Source of the DNA: Auriscalpium vulgare
Taxonomy: Eukaryota; Basidiomycota; Agaricomycetes; Russulales; Auriscalpiaceae
Direction: 5' to 3'
DNA length: 64,000 nucleotides
Assembly: GCA_019915015.1 (NCBI GenBank)
Contig: JAHBBC010000011.1
Coordinates: forward strand, 62,001 to 126,000
Positions 56,589 through 64,000 of the stretch are shown here, in pieces. Position numbers and translations under genes: made by a program. Below the pieces are notes generated by a model, which saw only the letters and a list, made by a program, of their open reading frames with translations, had not been told where the DNA came from and did no database searches. Numbering within the stretch: the first letter of the stretch is position 1; the number at the start of each line of letters is the position of its first letter.

Positions 56589-56902
56589 ACTGACTGGTTA
56601 TCTGGACTGGCGTCGGGAGGCGGACCAGCAAAGTGGAATGCGCGCTGCGGGGCAGGGGGTGGGCGAAGGAGACGGTCCGCTGAGAGGGAGGGTTGCAGCC
56701 GCGGTGGCAATTCGTTAGTGGCATTGTGTGCAGAGAGGCTTTGCAGGCGGCGGCGGTGCTCGACGCAGCGCGGTGTCGATGTGCGGCGAAGGTGTCTTGT
56801 GAGGCCGGAAGCCAGGAACCACTGGTTGCATCCGAGGCACTGCTCTAGGCCGCGGTGGGGTTGCGACGACGGGCCAGCGTGGCTCTGAATAGGGTCGGCC
56901 AT
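56589..56902 (-). pseudogene. Plavaka transposase, first-exon fragment
   Basis: Starts MADPIQSHAGPSSQ and contains a zinc-finger-like C-x2-C...H...C segment (CLGCNQWFLASGLTRHLRRT, then PRC), which I associate with the N-terminus of Plavaka transposases. After about 104 residues the frame reaches a GTCAGT donor-like site and the hairpin at 56588-56570. The rest of the gene is not on the far side of the dioxygenase locus as far as I can recognise. Confidence 0.5.
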
Positions 56903-57158
56903 AGTCCAGGCGTCGTCTTAGGGTGTGGGTGTGGGCGTTGGAGTTGGGGGACGAATGAGGACCACACCGGGAAACAGGACCCTCAGCTATCGCAGATCCG
57001 CTGTGAGATGAAGCGCGTGGATACGCCCGCCGAGGCCGGGTTACGACTCCGCCAACAATTCTCTATAAAATTTACTGGGTCAGCGAGGGCAACCGATCGT
57101 CTCTTGTCCGCACCCACCATCAGAGCCCACCCTTCCCTCCCGCGCCTCGCTTTGCAGG

Positions 57159-59997
57159 ATGGTCCGCACCAGGAGAGGGAGAATTGCCAGCGAGGACGAG
57201 GAGGAGGAGAACGAGCCCACGGTTGAAGAGGTCCCGGCGCCGAAACGGCGGATCGGAAAGCAGAAACCTGTCGAGTCGGCGTCAGATGGGGGTGACGAAG
57301 AGCCTGCGCCAGCGAACCGTCAGTGCAATTTGTTGACGAGGTCACTGTGGACAACACTGACCTGTTTGCGCACAGCGCCGCTGCGCAAGTCGGCGCGTCA
57401 GAAGCCGACTCAGAAGGTGACCCGCAAGCCAGCACAATGTTGAGTTGACAGCTGACTGTGGCGCACTCTGGTCTCCTCTCAACTGACTGGTGGCCACCCG
57501 CAGTGCCGCGCTCAACAAGTGGCGCCGGCGGCATCGTTCCTGGCTCTCGCAAGCGAGCGGCATCGTCAGCGGAGCCCAAGTCGTCAAAGGCGAGCGCATC
57601 TAAGAAAGCAAAGAACACGTCAGGTTCGCAAAGCATGGCTATGTCCCTCATAGAATACGCACTAACTTTCCTATTCGATGCCAGAGGCTCTCGAGCAAGC
57701 TGCCGCGGGCGTCAGCTCCCGACTCGGCAAAATTAGCCTCGGCAATGGGCCCCAGGATACGGATGGTGAGCGCCCTGCACAAAACAATGGTAAGCATCCT
57801 GCGCAAACAGCGTGGTTACACTAACGCACCCGTTGACGTCACAGTATCGTCCGCCGCGCTGGTCACCCACCCATCGGCAGACGACATGCACGACGCAACT
57901 CAGGACTGGGATGAAGACGCGGACGGCCTGTTCGGGGAGCGTCTTGAGGACGACGGGCTGGACGACGAGCTGGAACGAGACGAGCAATTCACGCCGGCTG
58001 ACGAGGAGGATACCGGTGGAAAGGGGAAGGGCAAGGCTTCGAGGACGACCGATGCACAGTTCAGACGAGCGGTGAGTCTCTTCGTTGATTGCCCGAGTCC
58101 AAGCGCTGAAGTGTCGTGGGAGGTTCCCCATTGGGCGTCCTCGGAAGCCGAGCCGCTGTCCCTCAACACGGGACAGCGTGAGGCAATCCTTGCCACTGAC
58201 ATCGACCTCAACGACATCCTGCACGACGACCCCGCCCCTCCTCCACCAGCACGCTCGGGTTCCTCTGCGCCGCGTCTACAGGCCCAGCGCAGTAGCTCGA
58301 CTCCGCGCGCCAAGACTGGCAATTTCGGTGCAGCGGCAGCGGCGAGCGTCCCCGTGGTATGTCACTCGCAGGCTCTTCGCTACGACGTGCTCATTTTGTT
58401 CTCAGGCTTCGACCAGCGGCTCGAAGGGAGGAAAGGGTGCAACGGCGGCACAGACCTCCGACGACAGGCGTGGAGGGCCGTCCCGCGCGGTGCGTTTGAT
58501 GTTGTCGCTCTGAATCAATCTCACACAGATGCTGCCCAGGGTCCACAGGAACAGCCTCGAAAGGCTACCTCAAGTTGGCAGCCGGCGGCGATGCGCGTCA
58601 TCGAGGTGTCTGACGGCTCCGATGGGGAGGCAGCGCCCCCGCGTCATACGGAAGGGGGCAAGCAGCTTGCAGGGCCGTCATCGACAGCACAGGTGTGTGG
58701 CTAGCAGCCAGTTTGAGGCGTCACATAACGCCGCCCATTAGGGCCCTCACACCGCCGACCCGAGCGATACACACCCCACCAACGACGCACCGGAGCACGG
58801 GCATGGGGAGCAACTCGTTCATGGCGTGCAAGGCAACTCCGGCACGACCAGCGACAGGGCCGGCGTCGTGACTCGACCTTTGCTACCACGAGGCAGCCGT
58901 GATGAGTGGCCGGCGTCGACAAAGGTGGTACCCCCCGAGAAAGGACGGCGTATGGCGATGGGCGCGCAAACCCTGGAGGTGGCCGCGGTCTTGAGGCGCA
59001 CCTGTGCTAAGGAGGTACCCACCTTCATATGTTTCCGGAACGCATTCCCGTCAGACGGCCCGCGCAGTGTGCTCATCATTGAAGGTCTCAAGAATGCGGC
59101 CCGTGAGCTCGAGCACAATGATATCTTGGCGCGCCTCGAACAACAGCCAGCATATCATGAGCTGCTATTGAAAATTGTACGTCCCTGTTGCGCGCTGCTC
59201 GTGTGGGCCCCTGCTGATACGATAGGGTTGACAGCCCGAGGCGCGCATGTCCATTTTCCGCGGCGATGTCAAGAAACTGGCCATGATGGCCGTGAGGCGA
59301 GCTTACCACCTCAAACGGATTCCTGCCGAGAAGTACACCAAGTGTATGAAGCGCGTGCTGATGGAGGGCCGGAACGGCCGTCTGTATGTCTTCCCTGGGG
59401 ACATCGCAGTAAGTCACCCGCCGCCTTCTTGCGTGTTAGATCGCACTGACCATGTGCCCCTGCACGCGACTCTGCACGACTTCCAGACCATGACGTTCGA
59501 CACAGGGCGTCCATTCTGCCATCCAGCCATCGTCGACCTCCTCCACGACTCGTTCTTCGCCGCCGGAGCGCCGCACAGGTTCCCAAAAACTGACTATATT
59601 GCAGTGTCGCCTCGCCGTGACACGCCTGTCATCCCGCCAGTCATGGTGGCCTTCATTGCGACAACAGTACGCCATCGTCTCAATTTCAATTCGGCGTTCC
59701 ACAGACTGAATTTTACAGATCGACGCAGGGCTTGTCGCGTATGCGCTGGCACCCGGAGCTGCCACGAAAGTCGACTTCAACGGCGACACGTTCAAGGCTG
59801 TATATCAAGAGCACCTTCGACGTCTCAAGACGCTCAAGGACACAAATGAGGACGGGTTCTGGGGCTTGCTGTCATGGTTATACAAGCACGCTTCGTGAGC
59901 CTCAGTCCCACCCCGCTTTTACGATGGATCAAGCTGACTGTTTGATTTTAGAAAGGGCACAACGGACCCCGGAGACAATCTCGACGACCTTGAAGAG

Positions 59998-60028
<31 letters not shown>

Positions 60029-60069
60029 CCGTCGACGCCGACAGTTTCGCGGCCAATTTTGCAACGTGA
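57159..60069 (+). CDS. DUF6532-like protein, about ten exons
   Basis: Start MVRTRRGRIASEDEEE at 57159; stop TGA at 60067-60069. The first half is acidic and disordered, with basic patches. One exon carries TVDNTDLFAHSAAAQVG. A larger one runs from about 57842 (VSSAALVTHPSADDMHDATQ) and contains a KGKGKASR patch. Exact early exon joins are unresolved. The C-terminal exons form the conserved part: ICFRNAFPSDGP, MSIFRGDVKKLAMMAVRRAY, TGRPFCHPAIVDLLHDSFFA, PPVMVAFIAT and FWGLLSWLYKH, closing with a tract of ten aspartates. I assign this to DUF6532, a domain common in agaricomycetes with unknown function. No catalytic motif is known. The gene lies divergent to the Plavaka fragment at 56902. Confidence 0.6.
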
Positions 60070-60382
60070 TTCGAGGGGCTGGTATGTGGTTGTCTTTCTT
60101 GGTATTATTGGCATCTAATATGCGGTTATTGTGGTCTACTACAGTGCTTGTTGGGTCTCCTCCGGTGCCTTAAATGTACTTAGCTTAGATCTCATGTGTC
60201 CCTAATAAGATGATATGGTTTTACTGTGTATCATAATAGGCCCACATTAAGATGAATATAAGCTGCAAGTAAAGTGCAAATAATACTTGCCCAGCCTAAG
60301 ATAATGCTAATGCAAAAATGAACATATGTGATCTTATTGCTGTCTAATTAGGACACGGTAGGTTCCCAGATGAACATCCCGC
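60070..60382. other. Spacer between DUF6532-like gene and gypsy element 2
   Basis: AT-rich 3' flank; no gene seen. Confidence 0.5.
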
Positions 60383-61038
60383 TGATAGGTTCAGGCCGCG
60401 GGCAAGCGTGTAGCGAGACGTCGCGAGACGGGGAAGCAGCATGCGAGGCGCAGGGTCGCGGGAGCGGGGGTGATGGGAACGTGGTCCGGCGACCCAGGAG
60501 CAACCGGGACTGGCGACGGAACGGATCACCGGAACGGGCTAGATCGGGAGGGCTTAGCGACGTAGGTAGAGCCACTACTTAGGGAGCTGCGCGAGACGTA
60601 GCAACCCAATCAACCTGTGGGCGGCGCAAGCCACCCACACCCTTTACCTCACAGAAACTGTAGCCTGAGGCGCTACCAGACTTAGGAAGGAAGGACCCCA
60701 CCGATGTGGGAACAGGTAGGCAGGCGGACAGGCAAGAGGGGGTGCGACGGCCCATAGGCGGACGCTTCGCACACGGGTGCGAAGCACTCGGAGGAGGATC
60801 CCGTAGAGGGCATCCCCAGGCAGGTGAGTGTTTAGTTTGGTGTTTAGGCGGTAGGAGGTGGCCCCGCACGACCGCGGGGAGGGCACGAAGCGCGACAGCG
60901 ACACGAACACCTCCCCCCTCGGCAAGACTAGTCACCCGGACTGGATCGCGACGTATAGGAGGCAGTGTTGGTGGTTGTTGTCCTGTGAGGCACTCGCCGC
61001 ACGCCCCGCTAGGGTCCGTCCCGGGTGATAGCGTATCA
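60383..61038 (+). repeat. 5' LTR of gypsy element 2
   Basis: Right end TATCA at 61034-61038, 3 bp before the primer-binding site. The left end is proposed at TGATA (60383), which mirrors it, as in element 1 (TGATG/CATCA). The left end is inferred from that symmetry only, since the second LTR is outside the window. Confidence 0.55.
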
Positions 61039-61041
61039 TTT

Positions 61042-61060
61042 TGGAGCCCACCGCGAGGGG
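61042..61060 (+). other. Primer-binding site of gypsy element 2
   Basis: TGGAGCCCACCGCGAGGGG, identical to the site in element 1, at the expected place after the LTR. Confidence 0.65.
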
Positions 61061-61128
61061 TATGGTGATGACGATCGTGTTCGAGCTTTAAAATCAGCCT
61101 CGTAGACGGCACCCGGTCGCTGATCAAC

Positions 61129-63609
61129 ATGGCGCCGAAACCCAAGATAGCCCACCTCCCAACGCGAACACAGCCGCAGAGGACCACGAGGGCGGACGCT
61201 CGCAATACGTCGCGACAGGCGGCCATAGAGGCAGAAATCGAGGAACCACAAGACGAACAGGGGGAAGTCTCATCGCTATCAAGCCTGCCATCAGAAGAAG
61301 AGGATCCGCATGGACCGACCCTCAGTAGGGAGATCCGACGCGCCGGAGAGGACCCTAGGTCCCTGATCACAGGAGGGGATCGCGTCACGATCGAGGGACT
61401 AGAAGGTTTGCTTCTGAATTCTGATGGTGGCGATAGCGACCATCACACACGGCATGATCCGGAAGGGGAATGCTCGAGGAACGAACGGGTCAGTCCGGGA
61501 TGGGGACGGGCCGTTTCCTTACAAGATAGGACTTCGCGAAACGTCGCGGAAGCTAGCAACAATCCCCAAGAAGCGCCATCAAGCCGTTCGAACCCCAGCA
61601 ACCCAAAGTCGCCAACACAGTCAGGAATGAGTACACAGCAACAAGGAACAGGAACGGGTGGAGGAGGCGGCGGCGGAGGCGGAGGCGGTGGAGGAGGGGG
61701 AGGCGGCGGACAACAGGCAATACCGCCTCAGCCCAACGTCGCGCCAGTCGCAATGCCTACCCGCGGGGACCGCAACGCACCGTCTTTCAATCAGAAGGCC
61801 CGCGAGTTACCGCGTTACTTCGACGAGCTGAACCATCTCTTTGCCCGGGCTCAACTAGCGGATGATACGGCGAAGAAGGGCCATGCAGTGCGTTACCTAG
61901 ACGTCGCGACGGCTGAGGAGTGGGAAGCGAGGCCGGAGTTTAAGGATCCCACCAAGACCTACCAAGACTTTCAGGACGCCATTGTTAAACTGTACCCGGG
62001 AGCCGATGAGGACCGCAAGTATACCATCGCGGACATGGACGCGCTCGTAGGCAGTCGGTACCGTCTGGGCATTGCGTCCGGCGGCGAGCTCAGCGAATTC
62101 TATCGGCAGTTCTTCGCGATCACCGACTTCCTGGTTAAGAAAAGCAGGATCTCGACCCGTGAGCGCGATATCGCGTTCCTTCGCGCTTTCCAGGACAGCC
62201 TCATGAACAGGGTGGCGACGAGACTGCAGATCAAATTGCCGGACCACGATAAAGAAACACCGTACCCCATGGCCGACGTGCTAGAGGCAGGAGAGTACGA
62301 GCTGAGGGGCACTCCCTCAATCGTACCAGCGGTCAGCGCAGGACCGGCAGTGGCGGTTGCAACGACGGAGCCTGTAATCAAAATAGAACAGTTTCAAGAA
62401 GCAATCAAAGCCGCGGTTGCCGAACAGTTCGCGCGGATGCTCGTCAACCAGGGGAACGGCGGAGGTCAGAGGGGTTATGGGGGTACCTCGGGAACTCAAC
62501 AGCCGCGCGCCACGCAAGGAAATCAAGGCGGACAGGGAGGGCCGTCAGGATGCCTTTTCTGCGGCCAAACGGGGCACTTCGTCAGGGAATGTATGGTGGT
62601 CCAGGACTACATCGCGACGGGTCGCGTATCTAGGGACCACAACAACCGGGTCGTTCTGAAGGGTGGAGGGCTTATCCCGCTAGGAGAAGGCCCGCTGAAG
62701 CAGCGTGTGGATGCGTACTACGCCGGGAATCAACACGGACAGTCAGAAGCCATGATGCTGACGACGATGGACTACGAGCCAGTGCCGGCCAAAGTGCAGA
62801 CGGTCGCCGGCCTAATCCAACTGACGCCGCAATTGACCGACGAAGACAGAATGACGGAGCTCCAGCAGGAGATGGCAGTGCTCCTGACGGCCCGAGCGGA
62901 AAGGCAAGCTCAGAAGGAACGCCGGCAGGCCGCACTGGACGCGGGCGAGTTTCCCCAGGCAATAGGGCTGCTGCCTGGCGAGCGCGAAAGGTCGCGACGA
63001 GTTCCAGAGGTGGTCATTCCGAAGAGGAAGCCGTTTACGCAAGCCAAGAAGCAGGTTTCCTTCGAGCCGGAGGCCGTCGACCGACCAGGGGAGACTGGGG
63101 ATAGCGCAGACAAACCAAGGCAGGCCGACGAAGACACCACAGCGGGTGAGGAGCCGTTAACACCTCCGATCCACCCTTTCGCGAAGGTGCCCGACGCGAC
63201 GTACGTAGGGCCGGCAAGTTACCAACGAAGCGCGGGGCAGCGCAAGGCGGACCCAGCATACAATAAGGTCGCCCCGGTCCGCGACCCCGTAATAGCAAGT
63301 AAGGTTTATGAGAGGGCCATGAATGCGGAGGTCACCTTGACACAGAGGGAGCTCATGTCCATTGCCCCGGAAGTACGCGCTCAAGTTCGCAACGTGGTGA
63401 CCCCTAAGCGGGTCCCAAACGAGGCAAGAGTACCAGTAGTCCAGGCGATGGTGGAAAGCGAACCAGAGCTCTTTCCGTTCGACTTCGACCAGGACGAAGG
63501 GGAAGGAGAGGACGAGAAGGTGGTGAGGGATTCGCGGACCATATGCCCGAAACCTTTCTGCAAGCCCTGGGACACCAGCCAACGGAGTTGCCCGAGGGGA
63601 CGCGTGTAG
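61129..63609 (+). CDS. gag: gypsy gag (frame lost before protease)
   Basis: 826 codons starting MAPKPKIAHLP. A run of about twenty glycines lies near 61660-61710. The capsid-like domain runs from about residue 205 (AMPTRGDRNAPSF) to about 390. A CCHC knuckle CLFCGQTGHFVREC is near 474. By comparison with element 1, the homologous sequence leaves this frame near 63519 and continues in the -1 frame (ADHMPETFLQALGH and the protease). In element 1 gag and protease are in one frame, so a one-base loss here is the simplest reading. The last about 30 residues before the stop at 63609 are then out of frame. Confidence 0.85.
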   Translation: MAPKPKIAHLPTRTQPQRTTRADARNTSRQAAIEAEIEEPQDEQGEVSSLSSLPSEEEDPHGPTLSREIRRAGEDPRSLITGGDRVTIEGLEGLLLNSDGGDSDHHTRHDPEGECSRNERVSPGWGRAVSLQDRTSRNVAEASNNPQEAPSSRSNPSNPKSPTQSGMSTQQQGTGTGGGGGGGGGGGGGGGGGGQQAIPPQPNVAPVAMPTRGDRNAPSFNQKARELPRYFDELNHLFARAQLADDTAKKGHAVRYLDVATAEEWEARPEFKDPTKTYQDFQDAIVKLYPGADEDRKYTIADMDALVGSRYRLGIASGGELSEFYRQFFAITDFLVKKSRISTRERDIAFLRAFQDSLMNRVATRLQIKLPDHDKETPYPMADVLEAGEYELRGTPSIVPAVSAGPAVAVATTEPVIKIEQFQEAIKAAVAEQFARMLVNQGNGGGQRGYGGTSGTQQPRATQGNQGGQGGPSGCLFCGQTGHFVRECMVVQDYIATGRVSRDHNNRVVLKGGGLIPLGEGPLKQRVDAYYAGNQHGQSEAMMLTTMDYEPVPAKVQTVAGLIQLTPQLTDEDRMTELQQEMAVLLTARAERQAQKERRQAALDAGEFPQAIGLLPGERERSRRVPEVVIPKRKPFTQAKKQVSFEPEAVDRPGETGDSADKPRQADEDTTAGEEPLTPPIHPFAKVPDATYVGPASYQRSAGQRKADPAYNKVAPVRDPVIASKVYERAMNAEVTLTQRELMSIAPEVRAQVRNVVTPKRVPNEARVPVVQAMVESEPELFPFDFDQDEGEGEDEKVVRDSRTICPKPFCKPWDTSQRSCPRGRV

Positions 63610-64000
63610 GAGAAGTCATTGTGGAGGTTCTGATGGGAGATCTAGGAGAAGCAGGAGAAGGGGAACCAGACCCTGAGCCGTTGGAAGTCGCCAAGGAATC
63701 GCTGGCCCTCCGTTCGATCTTGCCACTAGTCGACAACCAAGCGCACATCGAGGCAGTCGTGGATCCCGGGTCGCAGATTATTTCCATGTCCGAGGACGTA
63801 TGCCATTACCTCGGGCTGCATTACGATCCGAACGTTCGCTTGGATATGATATCGGCCAACAAAAGTCGCGATAGGTCGCTAGGCCTGGCTAGAAACGTCC
63901 CGATGAAGATTGGGGGTATAACGCTATACGTACAGGTGCATATCATCCGCAACCCGGCGTACGACATGCTCCTGGGGAGGCCCTTTGACGTTCTCACGGG
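63519..64000 (+). CDS. gypsy aspartic protease, partial (runs off window)
   Basis: Continues the gag-protease of element 2 in the -1 frame: ADHMPETFLQALGH, then SILPLVDNQAHIEAVVDPGS, EDVCHYLGLHYDP and LLGRPFDVLT. Each matches the protease part of element 1 almost residue by residue. The window ends within the domain; the pol region would follow. Confidence 0.8.

Larger units (their letters stand above)
60383..64000 (+). mobile_element. Ty3/gypsy LTR retrotransposon 2, 5' part
   Basis: LTR, primer-binding site, gag and the start of protease, running off the window. Related to but clearly diverged from element 1: the same MPTRGDR motif, YPGADE-RKYT, LPDHDKETPYPM, CCHC knuckle and DPGSQ protease motif. 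The polar/gly-rich N-terminus is different. Confidence 0.85.

Overview
The window looks like a gene-sparse, transposon-rich stretch of an agaricomycete (mushroom-forming basidiomycete) genome. The evidence is short introns of about 40-75 bp with GT-AG ends and CTAAC-type branch sites, Plavaka-family transposase pieces, lineage-typical domains (DUF6697-like, DUF6532-like) and host genes (transportin, RuvB-like 1, GH92, 14-3-3) with clear eukaryotic exon structure. All assignments come from reading the sequence and from recall of protein families; no searches were run.

Layout. 1-10,649: most of a Ty3/gypsy LTR retrotransposon on the minus strand (LTR, PBS, gag-protease, pol), with a five-exon antisense gene for a Zn2Cys6-like protein beyond the end of pol. 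Its 5' LTR cuts a Plavaka transposase gene (10,650-12,048), whose other side is cut by an autonomous Helitron (12,048 to about 19,600) with one uninterrupted 2,494-codon Rep/helicase ORF. 21,060-30,315: two lineage-type hypothetical genes on the minus strand, one on the plus strand, and a Ulp1-type (C48) protease gene. 30,855-42,572: mostly working host genes: transportin/Kap104, an Sfp1-like zinc-finger factor, an unidentified gene, a DUF6697-like gene and RuvB-like 1. Three copies of a palindromic MITE sit between genes at 30.4, 38.6 and 46.1 kb. 42,836-49,440: decayed host genes in a row (GH92 mannosidase, carnitine acyltransferase, 14-3-3, SDR fragment). 57,159-60,069: a DUF6532-like gene. 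60,383-64,000: the 5' half of a second, related gypsy element on the plus strand.

The most interesting locus is 50,447-55,899. It first appears as two adjacent ORFs, but two canonical introns join them into a single 1,782-residue protein: an N-terminal 2-oxoglutarate/Fe(II) dioxygenase-like domain (TET/JBP-like), a long acidic tract, a chromodomain that exists only after splicing, and a C-terminal region of about 870 residues that I cannot assign. The locus is AT-rich like the Helitron and unlike its neighbours. Downstream of it lies a 19-bp hairpin sequence identical to the one immediately downstream of the Helitron coding region. Both hairpins directly abut Plavaka fragments. I infer that this dioxygenase-chromodomain gene is carried by a mobile element of the same end-type as the Helitron.
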